In this document: one piece after another, positions 11,011-23,689 of the stretch
How positions within the stretch are numbered: position 1 is the first letter of the stretch
Layout of the letters: each line of letters begins with the position of its first letter
Notes under the pieces: generated by a model
What the model was told of the DNA's origin: nothing
Seen by the model: only the letters and a program-made list of their open reading frames with translations
The model's database searches: none
From: Achatina immaculata
Taxonomy: Eukaryota; Mollusca; Gastropoda; Stylommatophora; Achatinidae
DNA length: 64,000 nt
Direction of reading: 5' to 3'
Assembly (NCBI GenBank): GCA_009760885.1
Contig: CM019691.1
Span: 32,488,814 to 32,552,813 of the forward strand
Position numbers and translations under genes: made by a program

Positions 11011-11160
11011 TGAATGGTGTTAGGCCTATATTTCTAAGACCACCGGCACATGAACGTGTGTTGTGATAAGTATCACGCCTGGAAGAGTTTACCTCTACAA
11101 ATTTCTCTGGTACTCATTTGTTAGAGGCTGGGTATAGTCTTTAAAAAAAGCCAAAGAGGC
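11011..11160 (-). mobile_element. SINE body fragment
   Basis: tggtgttaggcctatatttc and gataagtatcacgcctgg match SINE bodies in reverse. Confidence 0.5.
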
Positions 11161-11509
11161 CGTTTTATGTCTGAACATCAGACCTCTCCATCTTAAAACT
11201 GTATCCCTTAGGGTCCATCCTTCAGAAAGTTTTCATATTTGTTAATATTTGTTAGAGGATATGGCTGTCTTGGAGCATATTCTAGAGATTTCAGTGTTCT
11301 ACAGCTGAATGTGCTCATGAAAGATGAAAGCTTAGCTCCATGGAGAGTTGGCTGATGTGTCCTGCCATTTGCTGCTCATTTATTGAAGAAGAATAGAATA
11401 AAAGTATCACATTCAGGTCAATATGCCTGAGAAAAGCCGATAAATATCCCAAGTGTGCTGAATGTGAAACTAGGAGTCTGCCGACACTTTCAGGGTAGCA
11501 CCAGAAAAT
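11161..11509. other. No recognisable feature
   Basis: Unassigned DNA. Confidence 0.4.
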
Positions 11510-11900
11510 GATATAGACAAACTGGGTTGTAACTAAACTGAGATGTAGCAGTCTTACATAAACAAACTAAGATGTAACCAGTCTTACATATACAAAAATG
11601 AAATGTAACCAGTCTTACATAGACAAACTGAAATGTAACCAGTTTTATATATAGAAAAATAAGATGTAACCAGTCTTACATAGACAAATTAAGATGTAGT
11701 CAGTCTTACATATAGAAAAATGAGGTGTAACCGGTCTTACATAGACAAACTGAGATGTAACCAGCTTTACATAGTTTTACACTTTGCAGTGTTCCAAGAA
11801 ATAGGCTGCAGTACTCCAAGAAATAGGATGTAGTGTTCCAGAAAATGGGCTGTAGTGTTGCAAACAATAATTTGTAATCCTCCAGAAATAGCCTGCGATC
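11510..11900. repeat. About 31-bp minisatellite grading into a second degenerate array
   Basis: Eight or so copies near gatgtaaccagtcttacata, plus gacaaactga, up to 11775. From 11785 to 11900 a different unit of about 30 bp (tccaagaaataggctgcagt and variants) repeats about four times. Confidence 0.8.
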
Positions 11901-12474
11901 TTCAAAGAATGAGACCGCAGCACTCCTCCAGCCCAGATAGCAGAGTAGAGTAATTATAGTGGTTTTCACCTTTTTTCAGCAAACTGGGATCTCGCGTTTA
12001 AATGGCTTTCCCACAGAAGCAGTGACTATGAAAAAAAAGTTTTATAGTGAGAAATCTGATATGAGCAAAGTTAAGTTTATTTCTTATTTTAATGAGAGCT
12101 TACCTGATAAAAAATCTAGTTCTGAAACATTATAAACTTCTTTGTTGAAACCCTCTGAATAGTTTCTTGGAATTTACTTTCATTTCTGATATGTATTTTC
12201 TTTATGTACAAAAGCTGAAATCTCTTTTGAATTAATAGGCATAGATTCTTGCAAAATTTCGAAGACTGTGGGAATTTTTGTGTGTGCAATTTTGAAATTA
12301 CTAAACAGTGGTATTATTTGCATCTTACTATTTATTAATTATATCTTATAGATTATTTGTTACTATGTTTTGCATGAAATCATTTTATGTATACACGCAC
12401 ACATAATTATGTGTCTGTTTATAAAATATTTGGGTGCAAAGGCGATGTCCGGTTTGTTGGCAATCAAAGACACG
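11901..12474. other. No recognisable feature
   Basis: AT-rich DNA without an ORF of note. Confidence 0.4.
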
Positions 12475-12760
12475 TGCTGACATGCTAGCGTGAGAGTTGG
12501 TGAACCATAGGTGACAAGAGTCCTGTTCCATCTGGACCCCCAGTAACAGACCTACACTGGCTAATCAGGCAGTGGTCGCCATGATCCTTATGGTGGTGGA
12601 GTCAGCTAAAGAAAAAGTATTGCAGATACCCTCTGCTTTTTTTTAGATCCACTTAGTGACTGACAAAATATCCGAATTAGCTCACTCCCAAGCTAACATG
12701 ATGCTGCGCCTCAACACCTTCACAGCATCATCTGCAAGGGACACCAGCTCACAGTTCTAG
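12475..12760 (+). mobile_element. Element D copy at the edge of the 30-bp array
   Basis: Same order of blocks as 39590-39925: the ccagtaacag region, tggtggtggagtc, ctcactcccaagc and acaccagctc. It leads directly into the minisatellite. Confidence 0.8.
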
Positions 12761-13955
12761 GGAGAATGAAGACAAGACAAGCAGTTCTAGGGAGAATGAA
12801 GACAAGACAAGCAGTTCTAGGGAGACTGAAGGCAAGACAAGCAGTTCTAGGGAGACTGAAGACAAGACAAGCAGTTCTAGGGAGACTGAAGACAAGACAA
12901 GCAGTTCTAGGGAGACTGAAGACAAGACAAGCAGTTCTAGGGAGACTGAAGACAAGACAAGCAGTTCTAGGGAGACTGAAGACAAGACAAGCAGTTCTAG
13001 GGAGACTGAAGACAAGACAAGCAGTTCTAGGGAGACTGAAGACAAGACAAGCAGTTCTAGGGAGAATGAAGACAAGACAAGCAGTTCTAGGGAGAATGAA
13101 GACAAGACAAGCAGTTCTAGGGAGACTGAAGACAAGACAAGCAGTTCTAGGGAGACTGAAGACAAGACAAGCAGTTCTAGGGAGACTGAAGACAAGACAA
13201 GCAGTTCTAGGGAGAATGAAGGCAAGACAAGCAGTTCTAGGGAGACTGAAGACAAGACAAGCAGTTCTAGGGAGACTGAAGACAAGACAAGCAGTTCTAG
13301 GGAGACGGAAGACAAGACAAGCAGTTCTAGGGAGACTGAAGACAAGACAAGCAGTTCTAGGGAGACTGAAGACAAGACAAGCAGTTCTAGGGAGACTGAA
13401 GACAAGACAAGCAGTTCTAGGGAGAATGAAGACAAGACAAGCAGTTCTAGGGAGACTGAAGACAAGACAAGCAGTTATAGGGAGACGGAAGACAAGACAA
13501 GCAGTTATAGGGAGACTGAAAGCAGGACAAGCAGTTCTAGGGAGACTGAAGACAAGACAAGCAGTTCTATGGAGACTGAAGACAAGACAAGCAGTTCTAG
13601 GGAGAATGAAGACAAGACAAGCAGTTCTAGGGAGAATGAAGACAAGACAAGCAGTTCTAGGGAGACTGAAGACAAGACAAGCAGTTCTAGGGAGACTGAA
13701 GACAAGACAAGCAGTTCTAGGGAGACTGAAAGCAAGACAAGCAGTTCTAGGGAGACTGAAGACAAGACAAGCAGTTCTAGGGAGAATGAAGACAAGACAA
13801 GCAGTTCTAGGGAGAATGAAGACAAGACAAGCAGTTCTAGGGAGAACGAAGACAAGACAAGTAGTTCTAGGGAGACGGAAGACAAGACAAGCAGTTCTAG
13901 GGAGACTGAAGACAAGACAAGCAGTTCTAGGGAGACTAAAGACAAGACAAGGCAA
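12751..13955. repeat. 30-bp minisatellite, 40 copies
   Basis: The unit is gcagttctagggagactg plus aagacaagacaa. Forty units keep perfect 30-bp register with only point variants (act/aat/acg/acgg, gac/ggc/agc, tctag/tatag). With a unit divisible by three, long frames of 430, 402, 238, 181 and 166 codons are open on both strands. They encode only decamer repeats (such as LPRTACLVFS or KTRQAVLGRL) and should not be annotated as proteins. Confidence 0.98.
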
Positions 13956-15006
13956 GACATTACATGCTTTATGAAGATGTTTCGACGAGGTGCGACTATG
14001 AATACTGCACAAAATGGGAAGTCGAATGTCTCAATTTTTATATCAACCAACAGTGTGAAAACACTTTAAAATTTACTTAACTCTGTGTAGAATATTTAAA
14101 GGGCTTAAAGTTTTATTATGCAGAAGGTAAAAGGTGAAAGTAACCCCGTCGTGCCTTAGAGCATGAGATTAATTCATGATTTTAAAAAAATCACTTGGGG
14201 GGGGGGGGGGAAGAATAAAACCAAAAAGAAAATGTGCCAGGAATGTTGATAAATCGACAGTTACATCTCAAACCTAAGGGTCAGTTTGCAATCACATGTT
14301 CATTCATCACCCGGATGTTGAACGTGACTGGCCTTATCAGTGAATTATAACGCTGTTTTCGAGCATGTTTTGAAATATTTCACATGACGTCTGGATTTTT
14401 CTCTATTATCTCCCTTGTGGCTCCCAAAATATGGTTGTTCGTTTGATTATAAATGCGAAAAAAGAGCTTTTTTTTTTTAGTCTGAGTTGATGTGTGGCTA
14501 AAACATGCCGGCAACATGACAGCAACATCATCCATGCAGATCACGGACAAAACGCGAGTGTCACTGCCCGGTTTAAAATCAACTCACCCGCTAGTTATTT
14601 ATGGACTCCGCACATTTGCTCATGGCTCACGTAGCTTTACAAACCTCATCTCCGCCCATTACACAGAATTAACGAAGAGACACGAGACCATCTTCCCTTT
14701 GTCGCTTGGCTGTTAACTCGTGCAAAGCGGGGGCAAGCAGGTTAATTTTCGACTACTATTCAAACTCTGGGCTATCGGCACCAAAGAGAACTCAGGGTTG
14801 GCGTGTTATATCGTCTCCTCCAGTTTGTTTCCCCCTCACACGCTACTAATAATTTGATCTTTTTTCGGAAGAAGATCACTAATAAGGGCCAGAACGCGTG
14901 CAGGCGAGGTGAAAGGTAACTTAACTGTGGTCGGTAATGATTGGGTCAGCTGTGTGCAAAACACGAGTATGTTTTTGTGTGTGTGCAGAATTTAAATAAA
15001 GAACGA

Positions 15007-15105
<99 letters not shown>

Positions 15106-15275
15106 CATCCATCCGTCCATCCGTCCGTCCGTCCGTCCGTCCGTCTGCATGTTTCTCTCTGTGTACTGTTTTGTCTATCCGTCTGTATACTTATCTCTCT
15201 GTCTGTCTACACGTCAGTTCACTAAAGTGACTAGCCTCTTCTAGATTACGTTGTTATATTTACTATAGACTCACC
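13591..15275. repeat. Tandem segmental duplication, copy 1 (1,685 bp)
   Basis: Begins at a unit boundary of the 30-bp array and holds its last 12 units, 1.0 kb of unique DNA (with a 74-codon frame at 14492-14716 of no known family), a G-run at about 14189 and a long (ATCT)n tract. It ends at gactcacc, where copy 2 starts. Confidence 0.95.
15007..15150. repeat. (ATCT)n-(ATCC)n-(GTCC)n microsatellite, long allele
   Basis: About 26 tetranucleotides of ATCT followed by ATCC and GTCC variants. The homologous tract in copy 2 (16693-16733) is about 100 bp shorter. Confidence 0.95.
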
Positions 15276-16861
15276 GCAGTTCTAGGGAGAATGAAGACAA
15301 GACAAGCAGTTCTAGGGAGAATGAAGACAAGACAAGCAGTTCTAGGGAGACTGAAGACAAGACAAGCAGTTCTAGGGAGACTGAAGACAAGACAAGCAGT
15401 TCTAGGGAGACTGAAAGCAAGACAAGCAGTTCTAGGGAGACTGAAGACAAGACAAGCAGTTCTAGGGAGAATGAAGACAAGACAAGCAGTTCTAGGGAGA
15501 ATGAAGACAAGACAAGCAGTTCTAGGGAGAACGAAGACAAGACAAGTAGTTCTAGGGAGACGGAAGACAAGACAAGCAGTTCTAGGGAGACTGAAGACAA
15601 GACAAGCAGTTCTAGGGAGACTAAAGACAAGACAAGGCAAGACATTACATGCTTTATGAAGATGTTTCGACGAGGTGCGACTATGAATACTGCACAAAAT
15701 GGGAAGTCGAATGTCTCAATTTTTATATCAACCAACAGTGTGAAAACACTTTAAAATTTACTTAACTCTGTGTAGAATATTTAAAGGGCTTAAAGTTTTA
15801 TTATGCAGAAGGTAAAAGGTGAAAGTAACCCCGTCGTGCCTAAGAGCATGAGATTAATTCATGATTTTTAAAAAATCACTTGTGGGGGGGGGGGGGGAGA
15901 ATAAAACCAAAAAGAAAATGTGCCAGGAATGTTGATAAATCGACAGTTACATCTCAAACCTAAGGGTCAGTTTGCAATCACATGTTCATTCATCACCCGG
16001 ATGTTGAACGTGACTGGCCTTATCAGTGAATTATAACGCTGTTTTCGAGCATGTTTTGAAATATTTCACATGACGTCTGGATTTTTCTCTATTATCTCCC
16101 TTGTGGCTCCCAAAATATGGTTGTTCGTTTGATTATAAATGCGAAAAAAGAGCTTTTTTTTTTTAGTCTGAGTTGATGTGTGGCTAAAACATGCCGGCAA
16201 CATGACAGCAACATCATCCATGCAGATCACGGACAAAACGCGAGTGTCACTGCCCGGTTTAAAATCAACTCACCCGCTAGTTATTTATGGACTCTGCACA
16301 TTTGCTCATGGCTCACGTAGCTTTACAAACCTCATCTCCGCCCATTACACAGAATTAACGAAGAGACACGAGACCATCTTCCCTTTGTCGCTTGGCTGTT
16401 AACTCGTGCAAAGCGGGGGCAAGCAGGTTAATTTTCGACTACTATTCAAACTCTGGGCTATCGGCACCAAAGAGAACTCAGGGTTGGCGTGTTATATCGT
16501 CTCCTCCAGTTTGTTTCCCCCTCACACGCTACTAATAATTTGATCTTTTTTCGGAAGAAGATCACTAATAAGGGCCAGAACGCGTGCAGGCGAGGTGAAA
16601 GGTAACTTAACTGTGGTCGGTAATGATTGGGTCAGCTGTGTGCAAAACACGAGTATGTTTTTGTGTGTGTGCAGAATTTAAATAAAGAACGAATCTATCT
16701 ATCTATCTATCCATCCGTCCGTCCGTCCGTCTGCATGTTTCTCTCTGTGTACTGTTTTGTCTATCTGTCTGTATACTTTTCTCTCTGTCTGTCTACACGT
16801 CAGTTCACTAAAGTGACTAGCCTCTTCTAGATTACGTTGTTATATTTACTATAGACTCACC
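15276..16861. repeat. Tandem segmental duplication, copy 2 (1,586 bp)
   Basis: Repeats 13591-15275 with very few differences (for example cgc to tgc near 16294, and a shorter ATCT tract). The 12 array units carry the same variant order as 13591-13950, including the gtagttc and agcaag variants. The second end is also gactcacc. Confidence 0.96.
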
Positions 16862-17166
16862 AATGATATGCGACAAAGTTTAAACTTGCAGTAAATCTAC
16901 AGGCCTTACTCTCTTGAAAGAGAAAAATACACGACCCTAATAGTAAAAGCAACAAAGATTATCGGGCATGATGTCGCATAGATTTAAGGACACTCTACAG
17001 TTACCATCAGGAATTTTTTTTTCTTTAGACTCCGAAAACACTTTCATAACAGACCGAAGGAAATTCAGACACACTATTAATTAGTATATAAGTATAAAAA
17101 GCTAAGTATACAGCTATACACGAAGCCACCACAGTAAAGCTGTGATAACAAATTGTTAAAACTCAG
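16862..17166. other. No recognisable feature
   Basis: Unassigned DNA after the duplication. Confidence 0.4.
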
Positions 17167-17256
17167 TCAGTCATTTGCATGTCCCTTACGGAACTTTGCT
17201 TCCCTTCAGCTCACATGTAGGCCTCTCGGTTGTAAGCAAGATGACCTGCTGCTGAA
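17167..17256 (-). mobile_element. LINE-B extreme 3' end
   Basis: cagtcagtcatttgcatgtc with aggcctctcggttgtaagca is the reverse complement of the family end, with its (GACT)n tail on the left. Confidence 0.8.
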
Positions 17257-17261
17257 ACTAT

Positions 17262-18000
17262 TAGAGAAAAAATAGGAACAGCTTATCATACAAAATCATA
17301 CAGAACAAATAAACAGGGACAGAAGATAAAATGTAAGTTCACATGAGTGCTATACAAGAAATAGGGATGGAAAAAATACATGGAGCGCTTAGCTGCAACT
17401 TGTGAGAAGCTGTGTCCAGGAATGCGTGTGGTGGAGTGTTGAGAATGTTTAAATGTAGACTTGCCATGTGTGATAAGTAGATAGTAAAGAGGGGGTAGGG
17501 ACTGAGGAAAGAAGAAACAAGAGAAGGGCGGGTGGAATATGTGAATGTGGCTGGGGTAAGGGGGAGGGGGGTTGTAATCTAATACAGTGAGGAGGCTCTG
17601 AAATATGTGTGCGGGTGAGGAAAAAAAAAGGTAAAGAACCGGACATGCAGCCTCCACCTGACGTACTGTCCTGTGTCTCTCAACTTTCACTGTCACAAAC
17701 ATTCACCATCAGTTCAGTAGTAATGTATTACGCCGCATGAATACAATTCAGATAACAAAACTTTTACCTTTCACTTTTATCCATCCGCTTAGTTACAAAT
17801 ATTTCACGTTCAGCTCTTGTCCACGCACGCTAAACGTTCGGAATTAACCAGAGACTAGGGAACAAAAATACTCATAGTAAGAACAGGTTTATTACTTAAC
17901 GAGTGCACAGTTGCGACGTTTTGGCGTGAGCTTTAATCATATAAAAACATCCAGGACGAAGAAATAGAGAGAGGAGATAAAATATGGAGGATAAGTATGT
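17262..18000. mobile_element. Copies of foldback repeat G with unassigned DNA between
   Basis: 17265-17360 and 17855-17990 resemble one arm of the inverted repeat at 46303-46712 (tcatataaaaacatccagga, gaagaaatagagagaggaga). Between them, 17421-17840 shows overlapping minus frames of up to 138 codons without a recognisable domain. Confidence 0.5.
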
Positions 18001-18059
18001 TACGACCAGGATACTTTAATATACTGAGCAGATGTGGCGAAAGTGCTGTGAGAGGAATA

Positions 18060-18470
18060 GTGGAAGATCTAATAAGAGTTAAGACGTACGTATCTTACGT
18101 ATCTTATATATCGTACATATATTATGGAAAATGAAAAGAACAAATGAACAAGTCTTAGAACAGCTCCAAATGCAATGTGGACTTCTCAAAGAAATAAGGA
18201 TGAAGAAAACAAAATACTTTGACCACGTCAAAAGACGTAACAATATACTGAAAACCGTTACTTAGAAGGGAATGTGGAAGGAAAAAAGAGAGAGAGGTAA
18301 ACATAGATGTAGATGAGAAGATAATATACGAGAATGGACAGGACACAGCCTGACTTAATGTATCATCAAAGTGAGGGGCGAGGAAACTTGATATTCTTTA
18401 TTGTCAGCCTTTGTTCTGAAGAAGGCACATGATGATGACGATGATGATGATGATGATGATGATATAACTG
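18060..18470 (+). mobile_element. Decayed LINE 3' fragment with (ATG)n tail
   Basis: Positions 18130-18300 translate in pieces to a LINE C-terminal-like peptide (KRTNEQVLEQLQMQCGLLKE, then KTKYFDHVKRRNNILKTV). It ends with (GAT)n at 18432-18463. Frameshifted and distinct from LINE-A and LINE-B. Confidence 0.6.
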
Positions 18471-21265
18471 GCTACTTTATACTTGACTGGTCGACATTAG
18501 GCCAAATAACCGCAGACCTCAGAGGTGTGCAATAATGACCTTTGAATGGGCACAATTTTGGTACAGATACCAGTTTATCCTTGTGTTGTAGTTATGTTTT
18601 GCCTAGGACGCAGAGTAACTTGACACGGCCAATGGTTATGTACCTGGGCTGTGTATAGAGTTGAGATCGAATGCATTAAGCCTCTCTCTTGATTGTATCC
18701 ACAAATTTTTTCCCCAATTCATTGTTTTCTTGTACTTTTCTATTCAACATTATCTTAAGTATAACATACTTCTATATTTTCAACCCTTCTTTTACGTCTA
18801 TAATAAACTGGATGCTTGGTTCTAAAGCTTTTCAGTATTTTTTCTTTATTATTTTGGTCCTTTTTTGTTGTTGTTGTTGTTGTTGTTTCTGCGTATTAAG
18901 TGAGCCCTCCACGACCATTCCTTTACATTGATACAGTGCACTCACTTCCACTAGAATCTAAGCACAGTTACCTAGTATAACAACGTCATTAAGATTAATT
19001 TTCAGTAAATGTTTATTTACTTATGGCCTGTGCAAATACACTTATTTTGACACTAAACAGGCGCCTCCGTACACCAAGCTCTTCAGAACGTTATGGCGCG
19101 TGTAGCAGAGTCCTTGATTGGGTGAAAAGGTGCCATCAGGTCATCGCTATATCATGGTAGAGCCATTGTCGCGGATCGGAGGTCTGGCTCTGCTATTGTC
19201 TGGAGGGCAGAGTTTGGGTACACTGGCTGTCCTTAACTGTGGGCCCGGGGTGATTTCTGGGACTGTGGGCATCATGCCAGGACCATCACGTAATGAGAGC
19301 ATTCGGTGTCTGTCAGCTCTTGACATGTGGACGTGACTTGATTGACAAGTGTTAGCGGCATGGGAATAATCAGAGGGGGTGGAGATTTCAGAATGATGTG
19401 TTAGCTAAGATAAAGAAAACTGATTCATGGATTAATCAAAGAATGAAGACAGTGATGGATGAATTTATCCATTCTCCACAGCCAGTTTTTTGTTTTTTTT
19501 GGGCGAGCTTTACAGTTTTTGTTTGTTACATGCATCTCAAAACTTGAGCTGAGTGTTAAATTGTCCCGTTCCAAGAGAAGAGAACGCAGGAGGTGGGACA
19601 GTCTCTCAGGGGCTAACTGATATCGCTTGATCTCAAAAGAAACGTTCCTAACCAAGTTACCTGGATTATGTCGATTTTAGTTAGCTAGTCCAGCGAGTAA
19701 TCTAATTGATCTTTGATGATATAGGCTCTGATCTCGTGGTCATTTGAGTGGTAGCTGAGAATTGTGTGTGGCTAGTTCTACGAGTATGTGGTAGAAAACT
19801 GAGAGCGACGTGGAATATTGTAAACTAAACTCTACTAATCTGGAAATATTTAAAAAAACAAACTTTATCGACCAGACTATCATAAATTATCGTCTGTAAG
19901 AGTTTAGCTGAGTGTGTTATTGTTTTCAATTGGATAATCACAATGAAAGTAGCAAATCGTCTTGTGCGTTACATGCCCTGGGGAGCTATCAGGCCTAAGG
20001 AGAAAAGTGAGCATAATAATTCCTTTGATGATCTTGGTGTCTTAACAGTCGTTAATTTTATCATCGAAAAGTTGAACCACTACAACAAATGTCCAGTGGG
20101 TATATATAACATAGTGCCTTGTAACCTGGAATTATAATCATAATTATGAAGATATAGTTATAGGGGTTAGCAAGAAAGTAAGAAAAATAGTCAGAAATGT
20201 TAGAAAACACGATAGAAAACCGATTCCCATGATACTAGAAAAACCAATACGACTCGACGCTGACAAGTGTAAACAGAAGAGACAGGAAATAATGTAATCA
20301 GCGACAGGTACAAAGCCATAGACAAGAGATGGACCACCGACACCATAAAACTGACAGGTCATGATCCAGGAACCAGTCAGTGGGCAGATTGAAACCGGTC
20401 GATCAATTAGGGGTGTGGCAGGAATACCGATTGGTGAGTTCATCAAACGTAGAGTTAAAACGAAGAGACAGAGAGAGAGACCGACACACAGAGAATCAGA
20501 TAGATAGAGCCAGACCGGGTGAGACACACAGACAGGAAAAGAAGACAGAGAAGAACAGCCAGAATTAGACAACGTGAATTAGAAAGGTTAGGCACATGGA
20601 GCTAGATGGCGATACAATGTGCCAGATAAGTTAGATACAGTGAAAATACAGACATATAGAGTTGGACCGATGTGGTCATTCAGACAGACAGAGAGATAGC
20701 AGTGTGACAGATCCTCTTGTTACCACGCTCGTGTGTTCTAGTTGACGTGTCTTTTGAGAATGGTTTCTCCGTATTCTCCCTGTGTTTTCTGTGGAACAGT
20801 AATTAGTGGAAAGTTGTGCACCAACATTTTATCAGAGACAACCGTCACAATTAAACTTGTATAACGTGAGTCAGACTAATGGAGTTTACGGTTCTTGTGT
20901 ATAAATATACACAAGTTCAGTTCAGTTATATATAGTGTGATACACTGTATAAAACTCTGGAAATGTGCTTGTATGAAGAGATAAAACTATTTAGTACTGA
21001 GTCGCGGTAATGAGGACAATAACAAGTACTATCACTATATACTGCAACGACAATATAAAATAGAATAATAAACAGTACAAACACTAAAGACAATATAAAA
21101 ACAAACAATATAGTTAATAAAAACACTATATAACAAGAAGGCAGTAATAGAAAGATTACGTTCCAGTGTCAGATGAGAGCTCATTTCAAATTAATTTGTC
21201 ACGCATGTAAAGTTTACGTGCAGTCTGGCTTAACGTGACGCGACTATCACCAAGCAAAAGTCTAG
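18471..21265. other. Unassigned 2.8 kb
   Basis: Scattered short frames only (80 codons at 18689, 72 at 19118, 76 at 19425 minus, 64 at 19943, 142 at 20144 minus). None shows a domain I recognise. A (TTG)n run lies near 18867 and a GA/CA-rich stretch at 20460-20560. Confidence 0.45.
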
Positions 21266-21612
21266 ACCAGTGTTTCCCATGCCTGTTCGGGCTACCGCCC
21301 CCTTTTCTCCTAGGCCACATCCTCAACGCCCTCCTCTCTCTCTCTCTCTTCCCCACCTCCCACCCCTCCCGTTATGTACTATTTGTACAATGGCCTATTT
21401 AACTAGGATATGCAATGCACAACTACAAACATCAGAAAGCAAACCAATTTAACAATATGAAGGAGTACATTTATAACTCCCCATCTTCATTATTTTCTTA
21501 ACTTTTAATGTGATAGATGAGTTTCATGTCGGCACATGTTTCTCAATACCAGGTTGAAAAGTGCTAAGAAGGGAGGTATTACTGCCCCCGTCTGATGCTT
21601 CGTCGACCCTTT
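21266..21612 (-). mobile_element. Element F (hAT-like), unexpanded copy
   Basis: Starts near cagtgtttcccatgcctg and is the reverse complement of 8890-9170. It has a single 28-bp-type unit (agaagggaggtattactgcc). A (CT)n run at 21333-21350 interrupts it. Non-coding. Confidence 0.65.
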
Positions 21613-22150
21613 TGGCACGTCCTGGAAGTCTGAATATATAAGTTTCGACGTATCTGAATTAGGTCAGTAAGGGGTTTCCGGCCCTGTCTCAAATTATTTG
21701 CCAGTCCTGTGTAGTACTGAAGAAGGTTTCATCACTTTCCCAATCTTCTGTTGTTTCTCCTGTCTCTGCTAAAATGACCTTTCTTCCTTCTAAATTTAGT
21801 TCTGTTATCAAGAGCAAACACACAAGAACTGGTGCGTTCCTTAAATCTGCTTGGCAGGTTGGAACTCCTGTGTTATCTCGATGTTCGTGGAGTTTGACGA
21901 GAAACTGCAAATTCAAGCAATAGAATACAAACTCATCAGAGCCAACAGTGTTATACCGGCATACTCGAAGGGCTCGTTAATAGAGTCAAGTTACAAGAAT
22001 TAATGGTTACAGAAGTAACATTCGCATTTTATTTCCCATTGTATAGCACGATGCGCAGATATCTCCTTACCTGGCTTTCTTCATTATCTATTGACCATTG
22101 CCTCATTTTTCTAGGCCTTCATAAGTTTCATGTTGCTAGCGTAATATCAA
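21613..22150. other. No recognisable feature
   Basis: A 75-codon minus frame (21689-21916) shows no known family. Confidence 0.4.
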
Positions 22151-22265
22151 ATCCCTTGATGAGATCGAGAAGCTCGGCGAGAATAGAGACTCATAGCGAG
22201 ATACACTGCGAGCCCTGTGTGACGCCTGACAGCACGGGAAGTGTGTAAGATGTAAGTTACATCGT
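22151..22265 (+). mobile_element. LINE-C 3' end fragment
   Basis: cttgatgagatcgagaagct through tgcgagccctgtgtgacg matches 28465-28560 with frameshifts. Confidence 0.75.
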
Positions 22266-22518
22266 AGACACGTCCTGGAAGTCCGGAATTTGATTCCTAA
22301 AGGTGTAGCCTTGTGCTATGTTTATATGCGTAGAGCAACATGGACTTAACATCCGAGTCGAATACACAAATACTCCGCTTTCGACGCTCCATTTACACAT
22401 TTGTATGTCTACTAAATCGAAAGCGTAGTCAGAATGAAAGATGAGTGATGAAAAATTGAATATCAGGCGGGCCTGAGGGCCCAATTCTTCATCCTTGGAA
22501 AAAAAAATCGCAAGTTTA

Positions 22519-22560
<42 letters not shown>

Positions 22561-23685
22561 CATACACACATTCATAAAAAGTATTTTCCGCAAGAACTTA
22601 ACCGCTCCAAGTCCGTAAAACGCCAGTAGGAAATTTTGTTATAATCTTTTTTATATGGTCTCCAAATGGGTTTTGAAGGTTCAGGAAATGCTTTCGCTTC
22701 CAACATGTCATCATAGAAGTGTTCTTTGGCCACTACCTACAGTTCTGACAACAATTCAATAGTAAATATAGACAGATGTGTAAGGTTCATTTCTACAACA
22801 ACAACAAAAAAGATAGAAAGAGTGAGTGAGGAAAGTGGACAAGAACGAGAGTGGCAGGAGATGAGTAATTATAAACGATGCCAAAGTCCAATATTTGGCG
22901 AAAGCTTTTTCAAGGACCACACGCAAAAACAACAGAACACAAAAATAAATGAAAAATTAAACACTTTTAAAAATCGTTCTTGAAAGAAAGACAGGAACAG
23001 AATGTTCCCAGACAGACGTAAGTGAACACAAAGTAGAAGTAGGCAGTTGCCTAAGAAATATGATAAACTGAATAATAGACCTCTGTCTACCTTTATAACT
23101 AGAACCAATTTACCACCGCCGTCATTTCTTTTATCTGACACATTGTAGCAACTTATCTACCTCCAATCTGTCCCAACAAAAAAACATTTAAGTGTTAAGT
23201 GGTTGCTACCATTTAACTCGGATCAATAGATGCTCCAATATCCTCTCTTAGCGTGATGCACATACTTCGTAGAACAGGCGAGAACTCTCACTGAATGGAA
23301 GCTGCTGCCACTGGCTATGATAGAATCTACTTCCTTGAGACCAGTAAGTCTTGTCGATATCGACTGGTCATTTTCATTCCGAATATGTCGTGCGAAGTAG
23401 AATAAAAAAATAAAAGCAATTTAAAAATTAGCCAGTAGCTACACACTTGGCACAACAGAAAGCAAAACAACATGTTCATAACAGTTAATGGAGGGTTCGA
23501 ACACGCGCAGTGCAGCTCTCTACATTTAGTTTAGTTGAAGCCTAAGTCAGATGAATACTCCCCTGCAAGATGTACCATTGCTGAACAACACGCCATTTCT
23601 TTGAACAAAGAGCATGCTGAAATTCACTGCAGGATGCTGGCTCCGTAAGAAATTGAAAACAGCGTGACTCAACTTAGAGAGTAAC
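22266..23685. other. Largely unassigned 1.4 kb, with a CR1/L2-like end and a (CT)n run
   Basis: 22430-22500 (aggcgggcctgagggcccaa) resembles the 3' end of the LINE at 44330-44390. A (CT)n tract occupies 22524-22557. The remainder has frames under 115 codons without a recognised domain. Confidence 0.45.
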
Positions 23686-23689
23686 TGAA

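Noticed and set aside
12720..14012. 430-, 402- and 238-codon frames as repeat proteins
   Set aside because: They are alternate readings of a 30-bp tandem array open on both strands, with no independent coding signal.
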